Notes under the pieces: generated by a model
What the model was told of the DNA's origin: nothing
The model's input: the letters and a program-made list of their open reading frames with translations, nothing else
Databases searched by the model: none
Shown: positions 46,762 through 54,045 of the stretch, in pieces
How the letters are laid out: each line of letters begins with the position of its first letter
Numbering within the stretch: the first letter of the stretch is position 1
Assembly (NCBI RefSeq): GCF_900142955.1
Contig: NZ_FRCP01000024.1
Span: 1-64,000 of the forward strand
Direction: 5' to 3'
DNA from: Anaerosporobacter mobilis DSM 15930
GTDB lineage: Bacteria > Bacillota > Clostridia > Lachnospirales > Lachnospiraceae
DNA length: 64,000 bases
Position numbers and translations under genes: made by a program

Positions 46762-49700
46762 ATGATGAAAGACTCATTAGAAGTAAGAAAAAATGATGAG
46801 TTATTAGAAGCGTTATCTAACGCAGATAGTATTGTTATGAAGAAGTATATGAATGATATTGCGAATTATCCTATTAAGAAGATGGAAGATGATTTTACAA
46901 AGATGGATATCAATAGCACTGTCAGATTCAATAAAATTGAGAAGCTTGTATTTGATTCAGAAGAAGATAATCAAGATAAATTAATGAATGTATATAATTC
47001 AGTTGCCTTATGTGGGGGCTCAGTATTTAATGCAATTGTTTCTGATGGTAAAACAGTTGAATACTACATTGGTACGAAAAGCAATTCTTTGAATGAAATT
47101 GCTACTTGTCAAGCGACAATGGTGGGAACATTCGAAGGAAATTTTCCAGGTTCAAAATTAACTTTACAAAAAAAAGCGGCAGTGGATGAGGTTATTAAGA
47201 ATACATTTGATTCCACCTACGAAAATAAAAATAGAGTTGTAAGTGTTGTTAGTGGGATTCCAAGCTTAAGAAGAGAGGATGGAACTAAAGAAAGTTTTAT
47301 TCAAGGAATTGAAAAGGTAATTGATTCTATGAAGGGAAAGAAATTTGCCTTAATTACCATATCTGATCCAATTTCAATTGAGAGAATGAATGAAATACGA
47401 GAAAATTATGAAGTGCTATATTCACAGTTATCTCCATTTGCAACCACATCTTTAACGTATTCAGAATCTGATAGTAATGCAGTGGCAGAGACAATAACTG
47501 ATGGAATTACTAAGACTGTTGGTAGCAGCCTTTCGAATACAATTACTAATTCATCTAGTTCTACTAATGGTACAAATGAAGCAACGACATCCACTTTAAG
47601 TTTAACTCCTTTTGGTATAGGTGGATCAATTGGAAAAACAACAGGCACTTCTTCAAGTAATACAAAACAAAATGGAACTTCTATAGGAGACACCAAAACA
47701 GAATCACTATCTGATTCACGCACTACTGGAAAAACTGATACATATACGAATACAAGCGGACGCACATTGCAAATCAATTTAGAAAACAGACGAGTATCGA
47801 ATGTATTAAAGAAGATTGAAAAACAGATAGAACGAATTGAAGATTCTGTTGATGTTGGCTTATGGAACACAGCTACCTACTGTATTGCTGACGATTCCCA
47901 AACAAGTAAAATGTTAGCTGGATCAATGGAATCACTTTGTAGAGGTGAAAAAAGCAGCATTGAAAGTTTCGCAATTGGAACATGGAGTGATAATTATAAA
48001 GCAGGTAATGTCATTGGTTATTTAAAGAAGATGTCACATCCAGTTTTAGAAATGCATATGGGAAATTCTCATTTTGATATTAATCCAACCTCATTAATAA
48101 ATGGTAAAGAGCTAGTGATTGAAGCGGGATTGCCACAAAAAAGTATTAGTGGTGTTCCGGTAAGTGAAATGGTTTCCTTCTCAAGAAATATATATATGGA
48201 AGAACAAGAAGATAGTAAGCAATTAAAACTGGGAAACATTTATCACATGGGTAGTGTTGAAGATACGTCAGTTTCGTTAAACCTTGAGAGTTTATCTGCT
48301 CATACATTAATTACTGGTTCCACAGGCTCAGGAAAATCCAATACAGTATATCAGATGCTTACGCAGTTGCAAAAAGAAGGTATTAAGTTCTTAGTAATCG
48401 AACCTGCTAAAGGAGAATATAAACATGTATTTGGTAATATGCCAAACGTTAATGTGTATGGAACGAATGATAAGTGTAGTGAATTATTGAGAATTAATCC
48501 ATTTGCATTCCCAGAGTTTATTCATGTATTAGAACATGTAGATAGGCTGATCGAGATATTTAATGTATGTTGGCCAATGTATGCAGCTATGCCGGCAGTA
48601 TTAAAAGATGCAGTATTACGTGCTTATGAAAATTGTGGGTGGGATCTTGAAAGATCAGAGAATATATATGGAAATAGTACATATCCAACATTTATGGACT
48701 TACAATTAGAACTTGTAGCTGTAATTAATAATTCAGCATACTCAGAAGAAGTGAAGGGCAATTATATTGGGTCACTTGCGACTCGTATTAAGTCTTTGAC
48801 AAATGGTATTAATGGACAAATGTTTGTTGAAAGAGAGATTCCTTCTAGTAAGTTATTTGATGAAAATACGATTGTTGATCTTAGTAGAGTTGGATCTTTG
48901 GAAACAAAATCTTTAATTATGGGAATTTTAGTAATGAAACTGAATGAATATAGAATGTCAGAAGCAAATGGTCGTATGAATCAACCATTTAAGCACATTA
49001 CTGTTTTAGAAGAAGCACATAATATACTCAAGAATTCATCTAATAATATGGGTGGAGCAGAAGGTAGTAATATATCTGGTAAATCAGTTGAGATGTTATC
49101 CAATTCCATTGCAGAGGTAAGAACATATGGGGAAGGATTTATTATTGTAGATCAGTCACCAAGTGCCATTGATATTTCAGCCATTAGAAATACCAATACG
49201 AAGATTATAATGAGATTACCTGAAGAAGTTGATAGACAGCAGGCAGGTAAAGCATCAGCACTAAAAGAAAAACAAATTCCTGAACTAGCTAAATTGCCAA
49301 GAGGTGTTGCTGTTGTATACCAAAATAATTGGCTTGATCCGGTTCTTTGTAAAGTACACAAAGCAAATGTTGATGAAGATAATTATGTATATCAACCAAA
49401 TACGAAAAGAGAGACCTCAAGGGTTCGTAATCTAAAGAAACAGTTATTATCAATGTTAATGAAGAATCGCGTAGATGAAATGATTGATTATTCAATTGAT
49501 GAGGTGGAACAGTCATTAGATGAGTTACAAATGGCTACACAATATAAAATTATTCTTAGAAAAACAGTTGAAGATTTAAAAATAGGTATTGAACCTGAAA
49601 TTTGTAAAGATACAGCATTCGTTAAACTATCGGCCATCGTTACTGAAATCCTTGGTTGTGTAAATCATATTGATAAATTTGCTCAGTTCGGTGATAATTT

Positions 49701-49881
49701 CGATTTACTTCAACAAGAACTTATACGAGAAATCAATAGAAATGTCGATGAATTAAGTAAGAAAGTACAGTTAGCAATATCGCAGTGTATTATGCGTAGC
49801 CTTGTTCAGAGCCATGAGAATCAGGTAGAACTTTATGCTGGGTGGAGAGAGTTTGTCATTCAAGAGCGTAAAATGGTATAG
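46762..49881 (+). CDS. HerA-type ATPase (DUF87) with a Ser/Thr-rich region
   Basis: The 1039-residue protein has an N-terminal domain (about 1-230), a Ser/Thr/Gly-rich segment (about 235-335), a middle region, then a HerA/FtsK-like motor. Walker A is ITGSTGSGKSN near 516 and Walker B ITVLEEAHN near 745, with SPSAIDISAIRNTNTKII after it. HerA ATPases move DNA or proteins and serve several phage-defence systems with a nuclease partner. AACTTGGAGGG precedes the ATG. It ends 12 bases before a nuclease gene. Confidence 0.88.
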   Translation: MMKDSLEVRKNDELLEALSNADSIVMKKYMNDIANYPIKKMEDDFTKMDINSTVRFNKIEKLVFDSEEDNQDKLMNVYNSVALCGGSVFNAIVSDGKTVEYYIGTKSNSLNEIATCQATMVGTFEGNFPGSKLTLQKKAAVDEVIKNTFDSTYENKNRVVSVVSGIPSLRREDGTKESFIQGIEKVIDSMKGKKFALITISDPISIERMNEIRENYEVLYSQLSPFATTSLTYSESDSNAVAETITDGITKTVGSSLSNTITNSSSSTNGTNEATTSTLSLTPFGIGGSIGKTTGTSSSNTKQNGTSIGDTKTESLSDSRTTGKTDTYTNTSGRTLQINLENRRVSNVLKKIEKQIERIEDSVDVGLWNTATYCIADDSQTSKMLAGSMESLCRGEKSSIESFAIGTWSDNYKAGNVIGYLKKMSHPVLEMHMGNSHFDINPTSLINGKELVIEAGLPQKSISGVPVSEMVSFSRNIYMEEQEDSKQLKLGNIYHMGSVEDTSVSLNLESLSAHTLITGSTGSGKSNTVYQMLTQLQKEGIKFLVIEPAKGEYKHVFGNMPNVNVYGTNDKCSELLRINPFAFPEFIHVLEHVDRLIEIFNVCWPMYAAMPAVLKDAVLRAYENCGWDLERSENIYGNSTYPTFMDLQLELVAVINNSAYSEEVKGNYIGSLATRIKSLTNGINGQMFVEREIPSSKLFDENTIVDLSRVGSLETKSLIMGILVMKLNEYRMSEANGRMNQPFKHITVLEEAHNILKNSSNNMGGAEGSNISGKSVEMLSNSIAEVRTYGEGFIIVDQSPSAIDISAIRNTNTKIIMRLPEEVDRQQAGKASALKEKQIPELAKLPRGVAVVYQNNWLDPVLCKVHKANVDEDNYVYQPNTKRETSRVRNLKKQLLSMLMKNRVDEMIDYSIDEVEQSLDELQMATQYKIILRKTVEDLKIGIEPEICKDTAFVKLSAIVTEILGCVNHIDKFAQFGDNFDLLQQELIREINRNVDELSKKVQLAISQCIMRSLVQSHENQVELYAGWREFVIQERKMV

Positions 49882-49892
49882 GGGGTGGAAGT

Positions 49893-50561
49893 ATGCTTGA
49901 AGCTTTATCAACAGTAAGAGAGACAATGGAAAGCACAAAAACATCGTTTCTTAATATGCTAAAGAATTTGGATAAGCCATTGAAATCTGTCGAAAACATT
50001 GATTCCAATGAAAACATTGAAAGTTCTTTAAGTGAACTAGACAAACCATTAAACAATAGTGCAGATGCTAACCTTGGGGACAAGGTTAGCTATGATGATA
50101 ATGGTAATCCGTTTAAAGATCAGAATGGACTTCTACCGAATACAACCTATTTCGTTAATGGATATGAATATAAAACAGATCATCTTGGGAGAATTATTTC
50201 ATCTTCAGGAGAAATACATCTTACAGATCGAACGGATAGAAAAACAATTAATGAATCAATCTCCAATATAGGTAAAGGAGATGAACGCTTAACAGATGCG
50301 AGAGGTCATTTAATTGCAGACCGATTTGATGGAAGCAATAAAATTGAGAATCTTGTTCCTATGGATGCAACACTGAATAATGGTGATTATAAAGCAATGG
50401 AAAATAAATTGGCAGATGCGGTTAAAGATGGTAAAGAGACTACTCTCAAAGTTGAGCCGATATATGAAGGTGATTCACACCGCCCAAGTACATTCCTCGC
50501 TACATATTCCATTGATGGTGTAGAATCAGTGATGTTTTATAGAAATGGAGGTAATTCATAA
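49893..50561 (+). CDS. DNA/RNA non-specific endonuclease-domain protein (YeeF-type toxin domain)
   Basis: The 222-residue protein has a short helical N-terminal part (1-80). A nuclease domain of the Endonuclea_NS_2 type follows: YKTDHLGRIISSSGEI near 110, then DARGHLIADRFDGSNKIENL near 137 with the catalytic His, and a C-terminal beta region. The same domain is the toxic tip of YeeF-like LXG toxins, but there is no LXG domain here. GGGGTGG precedes the ATG; the stop overlaps the immunity gene. It may act with HerA as an effector or be a toxin. Confidence 0.82.
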   Translation: MLEALSTVRETMESTKTSFLNMLKNLDKPLKSVENIDSNENIESSLSELDKPLNNSADANLGDKVSYDDNGNPFKDQNGLLPNTTYFVNGYEYKTDHLGRIISSSGEIHLTDRTDRKTINESISNIGKGDERLTDARGHLIADRFDGSNKIENLVPMDATLNNGDYKAMENKLADAVKDGKETTLKVEPIYEGDSHRPSTFLATYSIDGVESVMFYRNGGNS

Positions 50562-50941
50562 TGAATGATAATGAAATGTTTCAATATATATGGGATAATA
50601 TTAGCGATTTAATCCCTTCAAAATGGGAAAGTGTAGTTTTCTATGCAGAATATGGTCAAGAATCGTTTTCTATGGAGTACTTCGTTGAACAAGAGAAAGG
50701 TAGCTATAAGAAATGTTTTCAGCTAGATAATATTGATAGAAAAATTATGCTTGAGCGATTTTTAAATATAGATAAATACATTAACCATATTAGAAATCAA
50801 TTAGCCAACAAAGAAAAATGGTCTAATATGACACTTAGAATTAGTAATAGTGGCGAAATTAAAGCAGATTACGATTATTCAGATTTAGCAGAACAGGCCT
50901 ATGAGCATAAGAAGAGATGGGAAGAACGATATTTGATATAA
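50561..50941 (+). CDS. YezG-family (DUF600) immunity protein
   Basis: The 126-residue acidic protein has the family pattern IPSKWESVVFYAEYG, and follows the nuclease gene with overlapping stop and start. YezG is the antitoxin of YeeF in Bacillus, so it probably blocks the upstream nuclease. The match is from family memory, not a search. Confidence 0.75.
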   Translation: MNDNEMFQYIWDNISDLIPSKWESVVFYAEYGQESFSMEYFVEQEKGSYKKCFQLDNIDRKIMLERFLNIDKYINHIRNQLANKEKWSNMTLRISNSGEIKADYDYSDLAEQAYEHKKRWEERYLI

Positions 50942-50962
50942 ATATTTCTTGAGGTGAGACAC

Positions 50963-53524
50963 ATGATACAGATGATCATAGGTATTGTTGTAATAGTATG
51001 CATTATAGGAATTATAAGTTTTGTACTGTCGATTATTCGGGGGATATTGAAATTCTTATGGGATAATATAGGCGTTATAATTACCCTTATAGTTATAGGC
51101 GGAGTCTTTATGTATTTTAAGCAGGCTGAACAGCCGCTTGCATTTTTGGGTAATAGCGTAAATAATATAAAAAATGGGATTTGGTCATTTGTATATGAGA
51201 ATACAATTTTTAATGGTATATGGATACATCTTCTTATTATGCTTTGTACATGGATTATTGTCTCCTTGGTATTCTCTATATTCACTGGAAATAGTAGTAG
51301 AATGTTAATTACAAGTGCTTGTTCCATTGTTGCATTAGTAACTGCTTTAGCATTGCGAACAGATGAGTTTGGAACCTTTGGCTTGTTTTTAGAAATGATC
51401 TTATCTGTGAGTATATTACGGATATATTGTATTAATATAAGAAAAAAGATTGGTTTGGTTGATGAAATAGAAGAAGTACTTTTACATATAGAGAAAGATA
51501 CTTTACAGGTTGCAGTCTTAACGATAGTTAGTGTTTCTCAATTCGTTATTAAGAATGCCAACTCCTTTTTTAATACCCATATTCCATATTTCTGGGTGAC
51601 AGAAGTTATAATTCTATATATTCTTATTAAAGAATTAAAATGGTACTATCATACGTTCAGGGGATATTGGTTTTTGAAAAAATATATGAAGAAAGCACAA
51701 CTTTTTCATTATGAAGATTTTAGCAAAAGTGAACAACTTGATTATCTTAATAATCAAGAAGAGTACATTACATCCGTCATTAATTTATTAATTAGAAAGA
51801 AATGTATGTACTTATTACCTATGGGGAATAGATTATATATGAATCGAAGTTTATATAGATATTTTGAAAAATCTATAACGCTTAATAAAACTTCAAAAGA
51901 AATAGCAGATAGGATGAATATAGATTTAAAACAATATTCATTTGATGATATTTATAAACTAATGTTTTATATGGTTAAAGGATTTGAAATGGATTTTAAG
52001 GAAAATAAAGATGTAAAAGCGAAAAAGATTGCACAAGGTGATGTTAGTACAGTTGAATTCTCTAATATGAGATATTCTATTGAAAAACATCCTGTTTTAT
52101 TAGAAGATGAAGAAATTAGAGAGAAATATATTGCCGCTTTAAACTATCTTGTAAGGAATAATAACATAAATAATGAATTATGGGATGTGAAACTTGCTGA
52201 GTTTTGTAAAGTATTTGCTGTACCACCAACAATTGCTTATGAAGGAAAAGAAGCTGTTGAATTTTTTTCTAAGGTTATCAAGAAAAGGGAGGGATTGTTG
52301 AAAATAGTAAAAAAAGACTATAGCTACTTATTACTATTGGAATCAGTTTATTTTGAAAACTTGCTTAGCAATAATCCACTTTCATATCAAAAAATTGAAG
52401 ATAACTTTGAAACATTACGAATTAAGAGGATACATCGAGATTTTATCTATAAATACATAAAGCATATGTATTTAGAAGGAGAAATTGACAAGGCGGAATG
52501 TCTATTAGAAAACACAATTGAGTTTAATAGTACAATTAAGTTTAATTGTAGAGAAGTTCTTGAATATGTCCACTATAATGTCATGAATGATGAGAGATAT
52601 GTAATTTTACCGCAGTATCATGTGGCAGTTTGTGCAACTATGAGTGCTGGTAAATCAACATTTATTAATGCATTACTTGGTATGGATTTTATACCAGCTA
52701 AGAATGAGGCATGTACGGCAAAAGTAACGACTATTAGAAATAATGATAACATTAATAAATTAATTGGTTATTATGTTAGAAAGGATGGTAGTAAAGTATA
52801 TTCCAATTCTATTGATGGCAGTGTGTTAGAAAAGTGGAATGGGGATGCTGATGTGGAAGAAACGATTTTAGAGGGTAATATGGAAGAAATTAGTTGTGAT
52901 AAGGGGATATTAGTAATGCATGATACTCCGGGAACGAATAATTCTGCAGATACAAGCCATCATGATAAAACAATAGAGTTCTTAAAGAGTAATGATTCTA
53001 ATCTTATTATCTACCTTATAAATGCAGAATATATCTCAGCAAAGGATTCTGAAATATTATTGAAGGAAATTCAAGAAATTCATAAGAATCGAAAGACACA
53101 GTTTGTTTTTGCTTTAAATAAAATAGATTGTTTTGATGACGGTGGAGATGAATCTTTAATTGACATTATGCAACGATTAAAAGAACAATTAGTTGATTAT
53201 GGTTTTGTTAATCCAAGCATATTCCCAATGTCAGCAAATGCAGCAAGATTGTTCAAGCTTGTTATTAAGGGAAAAGAATTATCCAGAAGAGAAAAAAGAA
53301 ATCTTAGGAATTTGTTTGAATATTTTTCTTCAATGAATGCTATGGATGCGATTCTTAATGTTAATACTTCTATGTTAAAAAAGGTGTTAGAAAGCAAGGA
53401 AATTAAAAATGATCGAGTGATTACTATTGATGACGATGAATACTCCTATGCACAAATAATAAAAGCATTGCATAATACTGGTGTACCAGCCTTAGAAGCA
53501 TGGTTATCACAATGTATTGATTGA
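50963..53524 (+). CDS. Dynamin-like GTPase 2 with N-terminal membrane domain
   Basis: It has 853 residues from ATG 50963; the GTG at 50954 lies inside the GAGGTGA site. Residues 1-230 hold six or seven membrane segments. A helical region follows, then a GTPase domain at the C-terminal end: P-loop ATMSAGKSTFINALLG near 557, KNEACTAKV, G3 HDTPGTNNS near 653 and G4 NKID near 718. It ends soon after G5, so it lacks the usual long stalk. The P-loop similarity to GTPase 1 suggests the two work as a pair. It is the last gene of the cluster and is followed by attachment site B. Confidence 0.88.
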   Translation: MIQMIIGIVVIVCIIGIISFVLSIIRGILKFLWDNIGVIITLIVIGGVFMYFKQAEQPLAFLGNSVNNIKNGIWSFVYENTIFNGIWIHLLIMLCTWIIVSLVFSIFTGNSSRMLITSACSIVALVTALALRTDEFGTFGLFLEMILSVSILRIYCINIRKKIGLVDEIEEVLLHIEKDTLQVAVLTIVSVSQFVIKNANSFFNTHIPYFWVTEVIILYILIKELKWYYHTFRGYWFLKKYMKKAQLFHYEDFSKSEQLDYLNNQEEYITSVINLLIRKKCMYLLPMGNRLYMNRSLYRYFEKSITLNKTSKEIADRMNIDLKQYSFDDIYKLMFYMVKGFEMDFKENKDVKAKKIAQGDVSTVEFSNMRYSIEKHPVLLEDEEIREKYIAALNYLVRNNNINNELWDVKLAEFCKVFAVPPTIAYEGKEAVEFFSKVIKKREGLLKIVKKDYSYLLLLESVYFENLLSNNPLSYQKIEDNFETLRIKRIHRDFIYKYIKHMYLEGEIDKAECLLENTIEFNSTIKFNCREVLEYVHYNVMNDERYVILPQYHVAVCATMSAGKSTFINALLGMDFIPAKNEACTAKVTTIRNNDNINKLIGYYVRKDGSKVYSNSIDGSVLEKWNGDADVEETILEGNMEEISCDKGILVMHDTPGTNNSADTSHHDKTIEFLKSNDSNLIIYLINAEYISAKDSEILLKEIQEIHKNRKTQFVFALNKIDCFDDGGDESLIDIMQRLKEQLVDYGFVNPSIFPMSANAARLFKLVIKGKELSRREKRNLRNLFEYFSSMNAMDAILNVNTSMLKKVLESKEIKNDRVITIDDDEYSYAQIIKALHNTGVPALEAWLSQCID

Positions 53525-53587
53525 ATGTAATAATCGTTTGGTGAATGAATACATGGTAATATAAAAGATTTTAGATAACTTTATCTT

Positions 53588-53690
53588 AATTCTGTGATAG
53601 TGAAGTTAATAAGGAAAGCAATTTGGTAATATGTCAATAACTTACGTTATGGTGAACTGTATCATAAGTAGGGGGAGGGGTTACTGATTT
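53588..53690 (+). repeat. Attachment site B with element-end flank
   Basis: The core GAACTGTATCATAAGTAG (53654-53671) encodes Glu-Leu-Tyr-His-Lys-stop after a Gly codon. Downstream, GGGTTACTG and TTTTGGAAA match the rlmH site. The 56-base upstream flank (53588-53643) recurs at 61779-61835. Confidence 0.78.
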
Positions 53691-53763
53691 TGGAAATGTA
53701 TCAATGGCAGATTAATGAGAAAGTAAAAGGTGCAAGTTCCTGTGATACAACAATAATGATTAG

Positions 53764-53791
53764 GATTGAATCGAGAGATTCAATCTTTTTT
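53764..53791 (+). terminator. Terminator after site B
   Basis: GATTGAATC-GAGA-GATTCAATC followed by six Ts is a perfect intrinsic terminator. Its position relative to site B parallels the terminator after rlmH. Confidence 0.88.
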
Positions 53792-53810
53792 GGTTTGTGC
53801 ACCTTAAGCG

Positions 53811-53956
53811 TGGAGGTCTCACAGCGGTTTCATTAGCCGAGTAACAACAACTGTGAGAAGTTAGCCGAACCCATAGTAGTGAAGAAGCTTCTGTAATGGA
53901 AGTGGATATCTAATAAGCAATCACAGAGGTATTCGGCATTTGTCGGGTGCCTTTTT
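53811..53956 (+). ncRNA. Structured GC-richer region, candidate RNA or group II intron fragment
   Basis: The region has no open frame. TCTCACAG (53817-53824) pairs with CTGTGAGA (53851-53858), GCCGAA (53864-53869) pairs with TTCGGC (53932-53937), and a CTTC/GAAG stem lies inside. It ends in a terminator-like stem GGCA...GTGCC with five Ts (53935-53956). The text resembles the 5' part of some clostridial group II introns as I remember them, but no maturase gene or domain V follows. Confidence 0.4.
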
Positions 53957-54045
53957 GACTGGAAAAAACACTTGTAATGTAGTAGTATATATTTGTATGG
54001 ATGTTACAGATTTGTAAAAAAAAACAAGGAATTGAGGTGTTACAT

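Noticed and set aside
47406..47870. Minus-strand 154-codon frame in the HerA gene
   Set aside because: It is antisense to the Ser/Thr-rich part of a clear gene and only mirrors its codon pattern.
53811..53956. Complete group II intron
   Set aside because: No maturase gene and no domain V-like sequence is present; only a fragment or another structured RNA is possible.
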